Shown here: in pieces, positions 23,270 to 33,776 of the stretch
How the letters are laid out: each line of letters starts with the position of its first letter
How positions within the stretch are numbered: the stretch's first letter is position 1
Assembly: GCA_018296165.2 (NCBI GenBank)
Contig: JACKQL020000007.1
Location: 744,001-808,000, forward strand
From: Termitomyces sp. T153
Taxonomy: Eukaryota; Basidiomycota; Agaricomycetes; Agaricales; Lyophyllaceae
Length of the DNA: 64,000 bases
Direction: 5' to 3'
Notes under the pieces: model-generated
Told to the model about the DNA's origin: nothing
The model's database searches: none
What the model saw: the letters and a program-made list of their open reading frames with translations, nothing else
Position numbers and translations under genes: made by a program

Positions 23270-26200
23270 TAAGCATCTGTGCATCTGGCAACAGAATGTC
23301 TGCAAGTCAGCTGTTGCCCAAGCAGCAGTAATCAACTTAGCAGACCTGTCCAAATGAGATGTCCCGGCCTTGCAGGAACTCTATCTGAACAAACTCAGCA
23401 ACACAAGGGCAATCTGTCACTGAATAACCCACTATCCAATGCTCCACAACTAAGATGGAGGCTCAAGGCCCTGTTCAGTTCTACTTATTAATTCCAACAT
23501 TTCCTCTGATGCATATACTTTTCTAGATGTTTCCTTCTCAGACATCACTGCTGTTTGCTTCAATGGGGACAGCAGCTGCCTTGCCCTCATTAATATCTAC
23601 AATGACTGCCAGAACAATAACAGTATATCTGCCTTGACACTATTCCTCCATTCTCACCTTGCTGCAGCCTGCCCCTTTGAAGAAGACCAAATGGTATGGC
23701 TTGGTGACTTCAACAGGCACCATTCACTATAGGAACCAGCTGAGAACAGACACCTCAACTCCTTTGAGGGTGAGGTTCAACCCCTTCTCTGCCTCCTGGG
23801 CACCTACAACATGGAGATAGCCCTTCCCTTTGGCCAACCCACTCTCCAAACAGTCAGTGGCTGCTGGACATGCCCAAACAACATCTGAAGATGCTGCTCT
23901 CTGATTAATCCCATTGTTTCCTGCTCAGTAGTCCCCTTTCTTCACCCTCCATTGGCAGACCACCTTCCTATTATCACAACTCTAGAACTACCAGTTTCAT
24001 GGGTGATGCCCAAGGCATCTAAAGACTTCAAATCAGTTGACTGGGAGGCCTTCAATGTTACTCTCAAGAAGAAGGCTGAATGGTCATCCTCTGGCACAAC
24101 TAATTTGCACAGAGGACTCATTTTACTCAAGGGTTACTCAGCTGACACTGTTGATATAGGAGGTGATAGCAAACAATGATATTGTCCCTATGTGATGCCC
24201 ATGTCCCTTCACAAAGTGCTGGTAGAATAGTGAGCTAACAGCTCTCAAACATGCATGCAATAGAGCAAACAATGTTGTGTACAAATACTATGACATTGTT
24301 GATCACCCAGCTGCAATTGAAGCCCAACATCTCTCACATCTGATGGCTGAATGCATCTGTGAAGCCAAGTCCCAACACTGGACCAAGTGGCTCAAGAGCA
24401 TTGATGCTTGGCAGATTTACACAGCTAACACTTACATCACACAGGAACCTACAAACTTCTCTAGCACCAGGGTACCCAAGCTGAAAATTGCAAATGGTGC
24501 AAATGTGTCCTATGCAACAACAAATGAAGCCAAGGCCCTAGCCCTAGCTGAGTCATTCTTTCCTCCCTCCCCCTATAACTGGTGTTCCCACTACAGTCTA
24601 CCCTAAGCCCCTGCTGGGCATACAATTTTTCACACACAAGCACATCTGTGAAGCAGTTGCACTACTATACCCCTATAAGGTGCCAGGTCCTGACAGGATC
24701 CTGAATGTGGTACTAAAGCAGTGCATTGATGTCCTAATAGACTATCTCTACTTTATATTCAGAGCTGTTTTCAAACTAAATGTTTACCATGACAGCTGGT
24801 TGGTCTCCAACAACCTAGTCCTCTGCAAGCTGAGAAAACCCTCTTACAAGATAGCCAAGGCCTATCAACCTATAGGCCTACTGAATACCACAGGGAAGCT
24901 CCTTTCTACACTTGTAGTGGCTGACCTCTCCTTCCTTGTAGAGAAGCATGACATGCTGCTGCCAGGACAATTTGGTGGACACCCAGATTAGAACATAACT
25001 GACACTATGCACTCAGTGGTCTGCAAGATCAAAGATGCCTGGCAAACTGGCAAAGTTGCTGCAGCCCTCTTCCTTGACATCCAGAGTGCCTTTCCCAACA
25101 CCTTCCATGACTGCCTCATATACAACATGCATGAAAGAAGCATCCCCACATGCTATATCAAGCTCATGCAGCATATGCTTACTAACTGCATGATCAAAAT
25201 CACCTTTGATGACTTCATGTCTGCACCCATTGATGTCCTAAATAGCACCATACAGGGCTGCCCCCTGTCAATGCTATTTTATGCATTTTACAATGCTCTA
25301 CTAATCCTTATGGCAAACTCACACACCAAGGTGGAGTTGGTCTTTGGATTTGTTGATGACACCATGTTTCTTGCCATAGAGAAGTCACTCAGTGATGCCC
25401 ATGCTATGCTGGCAAACATGATGGAGCAAACAGACAAAGGCTTCAATTAGTCAGTATCCCATAACTCCTCCTTTGAACTTTCCAAGCTTGCTCTAATGAA
25501 TTTCCCACACTCACACCATGATGCCATCCTGGAAAACTTCACCATCATATGAACTAATGTGGATAACTCCAGCACCACCCAAGAAATCAAGACAGTGTTC
25601 ACTTACAAGTACCTAAGAGTCACTTTTGACCCCAAACTATGGTGGTTAGCTCACTACCAACAGGTTGTCACCAAAGCTGCATGGTGGACCATGCAGGCAA
25701 TGCACTTGTACAAACCATCTGGGAGCATGCTACCTCACTGCATCTGGCAACTCTTCAATACAGTAGCTATTCCTGCCATCACTTATATGGTGGATGTCTA
25801 GTTTATCGGTGTCCACTCAGCCTCCTCTGGGAAGAAGAGGCTTGGCTCCATCACAGTGATCAACAAACTTGCTCCAGTGCAATGAAGAGCTGCTAAGCTC
25901 ATGATGGGTGCCTTAAACTTGATGGTGAGTGATATAGTTGACCTCCACACAAATCTCCTCCTAGCTGAATTCCTCCTTAGGAAAGTGCTCCACTGAGCTG
26001 TGGTGCATCTCTCATCCCTACCATCCTCTCATCCTCTCTACACCCCCATTTGCAGAGCAGCCAAATGCTATGTAGCTAAACATCACTCACCACTCCACCA
26101 CCTCTTCCACATCACAGGAGTTGACCCCACCAAACTCAAAACTATTTTCCCAGTCCAACACTGCCCCAGCTATCTTCCATCCTTTACAAAACACATTGCT

Positions 26201-27112
26201 CAAAGCAATGACCTAGCCCTTGCATCAGCAGAAGACACCCTCAGCAACACCAAGGCAGTGGTGTACTGTGATGGCTCTGGCTACAAGAACAACATTGGAG
26301 TGGCAGCAATCCTGTATGTTAACAGGAAGGAATTGAAAGCACTCAAGCTCTATATTGGACCCAAAACTCAGCACATTGTCTATGAAGCAGAGATTATCAG
26401 TATTCTCTTGGGCCTCCACCTATTTACTGACCTAGCTTACAGGCTCCCTGCTAAGGTAATATTAGATAGCAACAGTCAGGCCACAATCAAAGCCCTGTTC
26501 AACCAGTGCCCCTATCCAGCCCATTACCTCCTTGACTGAGTCCACACTGCTGCTGAATGGTTACACATGAAACAAGACCAGCTCATCCACTCCTAAGCCT
26601 ATGGCCACATGCTCTACCAAGAGCAAAAGTGGGTGGATTGCACCCATAGTATCACTGACCTCCAAATATACTGGACCTCAGGTCACACTGATTTCCAACT
26701 AAACAAGCAAGCTGACAAACTAGCCAAGGAAGCTGCATGTGGCTTCTTGAGCCCACTCAAGTGCCTCCCAAAGACTCTGAGGAGAGGTCCTCTGCCCATC
26801 AGCATCTCAGCCACCTGCCAGTTGGCCCTCAAAGACATCCAATCATACTGGAAGAAATGCTAGCAGAAGTACCCACATTACCACACAATGCATGTTATTG
26901 ATCAATCCCTACCCTCTAAAAAGCACATGCACCTAGTCCAAACCCTCAACTGGAGACACTCCATGTTACTGACACAGCTTCACACCCAACACATCCCCTT
27001 AAACCACTACCTCTTCTGCATTTATCAGTCAGAAACCCTGGTATGCCCTCACTGCAGCAGCCTTATGGTTGAAACCATATGCCATGTGCTGCTAGTATGC
27101 CTGCACTACTAG
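23270..27112 (+). pseudogene. LINE ORF2: endonuclease, reverse transcriptase, RNase H, zinc motif, disrupted
   Basis: Endonuclease signatures are WLGDFNRHHS near 23698 and LADHLPIITTLE near 23955. The RT starts near 24680 (VPGPDRILNVVLKQ) and includes AALFLDIQSAFPNT, IQGCPLSMLFYAFYN and FVDDT at the catalytic position, where FADD is usual. RNase H follows: YCDGSGYKNNIG, YEAEIISILLGL, LDSNSQATIKAL and GHTDFQLNKQADKLAKEAA. The end (CPHCSSLMVETICHVLLVC) is the zinc-binding motif that closes ORF2 of such LINEs. Several TGA and TAG codons and frame changes break it. Confidence 0.78.
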
Positions 27113-27690
27113 TTCAAATGGCAGAGGCACCTCTAGTGCAAACTAAGATGCAAAGCTGAGTCACTGTCCTTTCTCCTTTTATCTGCCAATGCCTTAAGCC
27201 CACTTTTCAGCTTTCTAAATGCTGATACTTGCAACCAATGATAACTACAAACTGAGCCAACCAGCCACACCCATATTCCACCCCCACAGGTGGACTCCAC
27301 ACACAAACCCCCTCATCTAATCTATATTCTCCTTTCCTTCTTTAATTTAAGCACCAGTTTAACACTCTTTCCACCCATCAATTTCACTCTTCCACCTGGG
27401 CTGGGCATGCAACTGTGCTGCTTGAACCCCACCACCCTACTATGGGTGGACCTTGTAGCCACATATACCAAATCAAACCTCTTTACAACCATGTTTCCAG
27501 GGCTTAATAGAGGAGTGCAGTCTAAAACAGCCATGGAAAACTGGCCTGCTCATTCTTCATGTATATGGGGGGGGCATGGCATTCCACAGCTCTTGTAGTA
27601 CCTAGGCTTAATTACACCTTGTTGTAGCCCCAGTAGTACTGTGTACAATGACACTATGTGTTGAGCATGTCTATTTGAATTAAAAAAAAA

Positions 27691-28680
27691 AGCAAATTAA
27701 TTGTCAGCTGTAGTCACTAGCATTGCATCACTAGCATTGCAGAGACAAAGACACTATAGAGTACCTGTAAGTAGTACCCATGCTAAATTGAATATGAGGT
27801 CACTGGAGGCTTGTTGCTAAGCCATTATCAATGATGAGCATAGACAGAAAAAAAAGTCTGAAGCTGGTAAGCTGAGGACTACTGAGGGGGAATGATATGC
27901 TTGTGGTTCTGTTGTCTCTATGTACAGGCAGTATTTATACTGTTTGTAGGTATAGTATTTAGAAAGGAAATATAGTTGCTGGCAGCAATGGCATCTGCCA
28001 AAGTGTCCATAATACATACTGGATGTTAGTATGGTAACCAAGTATTCATACACAATGTCAACAAGATGCATAATAAATGTCAGTAACAAAAAAAAGAGCA
28101 TACCTAACATCAATATCTGAAGAGTAGATGCTGTTCAGATATGTTTGTAAGCAAGACAAGAGAAATGATAAGTGAGGAGTCACATGGCCTTCAATATATC
28201 TGTTTTCAAGAAGTATTGTTGTTGCTAGGTAATGTTGCTAGCAATTGTCACTAAGGAAGGTCTTGACCTTATCATTCTATATTCAAAGGCTAGATTCCAC
28301 ATGATGAGGCCTGTGATCCAGAAGTCTTGTGGTTGCTAAGATTCCATGCAATGGCTACATCATTCCAGATCTTAGGGCTAGATCCCATGTGATAAAGTCA
28401 CATGACTTGTACATAGTTATGCTGTATCTACATTAGGTGCTGCCCAGATAAGATAGTCCACAATATTAGTAATGGTGTCCAACAATGGTTGGGTCTTATC
28501 ATCCTTCCCTATGCTGAAATCTTAAATGTCCTCAGTCAACCAAAGTCCCATGATTGCTTGCATGGTCCATGCAGCTGGAAAAGCAAGAATAAAAAGAGCT
28601 CGTGATTAGTTGGACTTTGTTAGAGTTTCCTCCCCACTTCCTTATCTATCATCTTCATTACTATCTCTCTATCTTATTGC
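27691..28680. other. Non-coding CpG-poor repeat sequence
   Basis: No convincing coding content. Short phrases built on CTAGCAAC/TTGCTAGC recur here and continue into the gene relic downstream. This may be the remains of several elements. Confidence 0.35.
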
Positions 28681-29282
28681 TATGACTTTGGATCTTACTG
28701 TACAGCTGGAGAAGTGTGTCATGGCCTAGGCATTTTTTGATCAGGTTGACTGCCTCCTCTCTGTTGCACATAACTCATTGGTGACTAATTCTTGTTTATC
28801 AGTCACCACTATCTTCAAATTGGCTGCAATGGTTTGAGAGGACTAGGAGTGGGATGGAATGGGCAGAACTAGCAGCTGTTGATAAGGAATGTTGGCAGCT
28901 CTATGAGCAATACAAGAGAGAGAATTGGATTAAAGAGTTTGATAGGCATTTTGTAAGTTTTCCTTCTTTGTTTGCTGGCAATGTTGTTAACACTTTTGCT
29001 AGGCTTCTTTTCTTTTGTTGCTAGAGTTTTTGCTGAAAGATTTGGAGGCTGAAATGATGGTGAGTGCTAGCAATGTTATCAAGGTTAGCAATGCTACTAA
29101 AGTAATCTTAGCTATTTGAGGACTTGTCTCCTAATGATCGATTCTTCTTTCAGCACCCACCATGCAAACTTATAATAATGATGGGGGTTGAGTGTAGTAA
29201 GGGATGTAGGGGAGAGAGTAGTGCAAATCATGGAGATATTGGAGAGGCTGGGCCCTCTACTCTCAAGCATGCAGTTGGTAGA

Positions 29283-29759
29283 TGTAAGGGAATGACCTCT
29301 TTATGGGTAACTCTGACTCTATCTGGCCCTAGTCATAGGTATAGCATCATCTCTAACATATCCAACCAACTGGCTACCAAGCCCCTGCACCCTCCAGACA
29401 GTATTAGTCAGCCCTTCATAGTCATTGGACTCTATTTCTCCTTTTGACATATTGATAGTCATTACTGCTTAACATACCTGGGCTGCTTACCACATATAGT
29501 ATTAGTCATAGCATAGCCATGGATGTAGTATATAAGCTGGTTGTAAGGATAGAATATCCTTCAACCAATCAATAGCAGTGTTCTTCAGGTCTATTCAGTG
29601 AACCAATTGTGAGAACCCCAGCATTGCCACCTTGCTCAGCTCTCTGTGCTTGCTCCTTGCCTGCCTCTCAGCTGCCGTTCTGCTTCTTTGATGCTCACCC
29701 ATCACTTGTGCTTGCTTGCTCCAGCCAAGTTCACCCATAGAGTGTTCATTTCCCTCACA
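29283..29759 (+). repeat. 5' LTR of KH element copy 1
   Basis: 477 bp, TG...CA ends, with a TATATAAGC box near 29531. It is nearly identical to 30874-31350, with mainly transition differences. Confidence 0.85.
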
Positions 29760-29841
29760 TCTTGATTGGTCTCTACATTGTCCACACCTTTAGCCCACAA
29801 CATCTAACCTAACACCTACTTTTGGCCTCACCCTAACCTCT

Positions 29842-30828
29842 ATGAACTCCATGCCAACTCTAACTGATGCTTTTGCTAACCCAGAATCTACTATTGAGAG
29901 ACTGTTAACTCTTGTTTCTGGGCTTAAGAGCAGACTAGTGGCACTTGAGTCTGGTCATATACCAACACCTGTCACTATGGTTGCCTCTGCCCAAACAGCC
30001 TTGTAGCCTAGTATGGGTGGCCACACCATTCCTTCAGGCTCTGCTACACAATCAGCTCCACCTGGGCAGCCTAAGCCCAAGTCCTCCATCAAAACTCCTA
30101 CCATGCCCACCTCTTGCATTTCCTGACATGTAGCATGCTCTACCTCCAATGTTCTGCTTGCCATTCCCCTTGCTTGGAACCTCCCTCCCATGGATGGCCA
30201 CACTCCACATTTCAAGTGCACACTCAAACTCTCTGACTCTCTTGTTGTGCACATAGTTGGTCACTAGGGGCAGGGCCTTAAACAAGCCCTTGACATCTCT
30301 GGCACCCACTTAGCAGCCTTTATGGTTAGCTCAGCTGGAGGAGACTGCTGGTTTGTCTCTATTAGAGGCTCTTTTCAGCAGATCAAAGAAGCCCTTGTGA
30401 TGATTGAAAAGCAAATAGCTAAGAAGTGAGTCTGCATACCATGGAAGCAATGCTCAGGCAATGTCATGCCAGCAGTTGCTATGCTGGCACCTTTGGGATC
30501 TACTATGTTGTCCACCCCTACTTCTACCTAGCCAGAAGTGCCCTCTTCTAGCACTCCGGCAGCAGCATCTAAGACTGCTATCATGGCCCCTACCTCTTCT
30601 ACTTAGCAACTCCCATCTCTTTCTTCAGGCTCATCAATGTTGAGCATTCACAAGGGGGCTACACCAGCTTCTCCAATGGACACAAGTTCTCCTATGACCC
30701 TCTCTACTTCAGTGCCTGAAGCGTCAGCCTCAATAATACAATATGCCTTTGAACATTATGCCAGGGAGGCAGAACCAGCTATTGCATGTCATAGCTGGCC
30801 ATATTAGGGACAGGAAAGAGCATCTTAA
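29842..30828 (+). pseudogene. KH-domain gag-like protein, single frame with nonsense codons
   Basis: One frame can be followed from ATG 29842 to TAA 30826-30828 with no frameshift, broken only by in-frame TAG/TGA. An N-terminal helix (IERLLTLVSGLKSRLVALES) could be a coiled coil, followed by a Pro/Ser-rich linker. From about 30208 to 30425 comes a KH fold: HFKCTLKLSDSLVVHIVG, a G-x-x-G loop interrupted by TAG at 30265, LKQALDIS, then VSIRGSFQQIKEALVMIEK, which has the classic KH end pattern. The C-terminal third is low-complexity. A gag-like, RNA-binding role is inferred. Copy 2 (59120-61329) has the same layout. Confidence 0.7.
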
Positions 30829-30873
30829 TGCCATAGCTGTTTGTTGGGTCAACAAACCTTTAGGGAGGGGTGA

Positions 30874-31350
30874 TGTAAGGGGACAACCCCTTTATGGGTA
30901 ACTCCAACTCTATCTGGCCCTAGTCATAGGTATAGCATCATCTCTAGCATATCCAACTGACCAGCAGCCAAGCCCCTGCACTCTTCAGCCAGTATTAGTC
31001 AGCCCTTTATAGTCATTGGACTCTATTTCTCCTTTTGACATATTGATAGTCATTACTGCTTAACATACCTGGGCTGCTTACCACATATAGTATTAGTCAT
31101 AGCATAGCCATGGATGTAGTATATAAGCTGGTTGTAAGGATAGAATATCCTTCAACCAATCAATAGCAGTGTTCTTCAGGTCTATTCAGTGAACCAATTG
31201 TGAGAACCCCAGCATTGCCACCTTGCTCAGCTCTCTGTGCTTGCTCCTTGCCTGCCTCTCAGCTGCTGTTCTGCTCCTTTGACACTTGCCTGTTACTTGT
31301 GCTTGCTTGCTCTAGCTGGGTTCACCTCTGGAGTGTTTGTTCCCCTCACA
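30874..31350 (+). repeat. 3' LTR of KH element copy 1
   Basis: 477 bp, preceded by a purine-rich tract and TGA (AGGGAGGGGTGA). Same ends and TATA box as the 5' LTR. Confidence 0.85.
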
Positions 31351-33414
31351 GTAGCATTGCTAAGAAGTTGGCAATATTGCCAAGAGTAGCAACAACCTCA
31401 AAAGGTAAAGGAAAGGGCAAAGAGAAAGCTAGACAGGAGGGCAAAGAGGATGAATTTGAAGTAAGTATTATCATTGCTAAAGCTTAACAATGTTTGCTAA
31501 CATTGTTGCAGGAACCAATTCAAGATATTTTTACTGACAAGAAGCTAGTTAGTCTTTTGCAATGGAGAAATGCTTCAACAGTGGTGGATATGGGTATGGG
31601 TGCAGGAGTAGTGTTGAAGAAAGCAAAGAGGAAGACTATGGTGTTTCCAGAGGAGCATTGAGCATTTAAAGAAAGGCAGGAAGCAGTTAGTCTCTTAGTG
31701 GCTTTTGCTATTATAGTTGCTAACAACTTGTTAAGTGTGACAACTGCTGGGCTGAAAATGACTCAGAGTGGTGCTAGTACCCTACTGGCACCCAACTCTG
31801 CTATTGCTACAATAGCTCAAGAAAAGAGTGCTCATACAGAGGGAAGGCGTTGAGGAATAGAAGTGGAAAGTTTGTTGGTAAGATAGCAATAAAGGCAGCC
31901 TTGGTAAGACAGGCCAGAGTCTTTATGGAGTGGCAGCAGGAGATAGCAGCAAAAGAGGAGCCCATCCAGATCAAGCACTTGAGCTTGAATCTGCCAACAT
32001 CACAAAATAAGACAGTTGTGAGTGGTAGTGAGGTTGTTAAAGGCAGGAGAAGAGTTGAGCAGTGGTTGAGAGCAATGATGAGGCTAGCAACAAATATGGC
32101 AACAGTGACAATGACAATAGCAATGACATGCTGTTGGCACATAGACATTCAGCAAGTCCAGCCTTAATCACTTCAACTAAGTGACAGAAATCAGTTGCTA
32201 GCAAGGAGGAGGAGAATGATGTAGAGAATGTGGAGATGAGAGAGGGAACTCCTATAGTGACAGTTGCCAAGGTTAAAGAGGTTGAGAAAGTTGAGGGAAG
32301 CAAGAGACAGGAGGAGGTTCAGCAGCCAGTAAGTCTTTTCTTTTGCTATCAATTGTTCACTAATAGTATCACTTAGTTATCTGGACCAACACTCCTTAAA
32401 GGCAGATGGCGATGATAAGTTGGAGTGGCTAGAAGAAGACCTAGCTCTACTGTGCTCATGTTAGCAATGTTGCTAAGAGAGTATGAGGATTGTGCAGCTG
32501 TATTGGAGAGGTGCTTCCAGAGAGAGCTGGAGACAATTAGAGTGGAGCTATTGGAGGCAAAGACAAGGTTTACAGTTGCTAAGCATTTGCTAGTGAGCAG
32601 GTTATTGGAGCAACCATTAAGCTTTTCTGGCTTGGCAGAAGAAGAACAGGATTGGCAAAGAAGATTGGGAGGAAGGGGAAATTGAGGAGGTTCCTAGCAA
32701 CAATGCTGATCTTGATGTCTAGCAACCACTGCTCTCTGTATATAAAGTTTTGTTTATCAGTTTTATAGATCAAGACTAGATCTTTTAAAGGGCTTCTTAT
32801 ATCTTGTTCTACTTGTAGACTGGCCTCCTTAAGAGGCCCAAGAAAATGTATCATATCAGACTAGATCAGAAAAAGTAAGAGAGAAAAGATAAGTTCCTAT
32901 AAATCAAAGACAAATAACGTATTTTCCAAGCACAGACTCTTAGACAACATCATTTCTGGCCATGGCCCTCTATTTATCTCCCACTTTTAGCAGTCATTGA
33001 GCAAGGCACTTATAATAAAGACCAACCTATTAACCACCTACTACCTGAAGACCAATGGATAGACTGAATGAGTCAACTAGACTTTAGAACAGTATCTCCA
33101 CCTCTACATTAACCATTTACAAAATGACTGGCACACAGAACTTCCCCTTGCCAAGTTCACTTACAACAACACTCCTCACTCCACCACCAGAGTCTCCCCT
33201 TTCTATGCCAACAAGGGCTATAACACCCAGCTCACACTATTTCTTAAAGATATTTCATTTCATATCACTTACAAAGTTGGTAAAGATCTTTGATCCCTCC
33301 ACCAGTTCCTCCAAAAAAGATCAACACTGCCAATCATGCCTATTCCAAGCATGCCAATACTTAACGCAACCTCACTCCTGACTGGTCCCCCAGAACTTTG
33401 GTTTGACTTGATTG

Positions 33415-33776
33415 TGTTGAAAGAGACTCTCAGCTTGTTGTGACTGTGGCATTGGTTACTTCCCGGTTATTCAAGTTTGGTTCTTTATTTCTTTGTTATT
33501 TCCTTTTACTTCACCTTTACTTACTGGTACAATCATTGGCGATCGTCACTATATAGTTTTGTTCAGCCACCGCTGGACTGGCAGTATAGTGTAGTTACTT
33601 GATTTAGAAGTCCCTCAGTTCTTTTCCAAAGACTGAGGGTACGCACTTATTTTTCCTCACTTAGTTTTTTTCTCTTAGCTCACTCAACCTGTAGCAGGAT
33701 AACTTACTTCGTACTACAGGTTAATAAAACAGTTCTTTTCCAAAGACTGAGGCAGGATAACTTACTTCGTACTACA
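33415..33776 (+). repeat. 5' LTR of the Copia element
   Basis: 362 bp with a TATATAG box near 33552 and an internal duplication of a CAGTTCTTTTCCAAAGACTG block. Confidence 0.9.

Larger units (their letters stand above)
21441..27690 (+). mobile_element. Decayed non-LTR retrotransposon (LINE, Tad/I-like, with RNase H)
   Basis: A + strand element reads in order: ORF1 with a zinc-knuckle, an APE-type endonuclease, reverse transcriptase, RNase H and a C-terminal zinc-binding motif. It ends close to an A-run at 27681-27690, as expected for a LINE tail. Many in-frame stops and some frameshifts make it inactive. CpG is almost absent. No flanking target duplication was identified, and the 5' boundary is approximate. 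Confidence 0.8.
29283..31350 (+). mobile_element. Non-autonomous LTR retroelement encoding a KH-domain protein, copy 1
   Basis: Two direct repeats of 477 bp (29283-29759 and 30874-31350) start TGTAAGG and end CTCACA. The flanks are GTAGA on the left and GTAGC on the right, a 5-bp target duplication with one difference. A G-rich polypurine tract precedes the 3' LTR. The ~1.1-kb interior holds one reading frame and no protease, RT or integrase, so it must have been mobilised in trans. Confidence 0.85.
28681..32870 (+). pseudogene. Relic of a multi-exon cysteine-motif repeat gene, split by an LTR element
   Basis: Left part 28681-29282, right part 31351-32870. Exon-like stretches keep splice signals: WQLYEQYKRENWIKEFDRHF ends at a GTAAGT near 28953, a short exon EFLLKDLEAEMM ends at GTGAGT near 29059, and HPPCKL...GVECSKG follows an acceptor at 29152. 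After the inserted element come KGKGKGKEKARQEGKEDEFE, a GTAAGT...TTGCAG intron and FTDKKLVSLLQWRNAS with VVDMGMGAGV. The C...C spacing and the basic KGKGKGKEK stretch suggest a zinc-cluster-like N-terminus and a helical C-terminus. I do not recognise a named family. Stops in every exon show it is dead. Confidence 0.5.
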
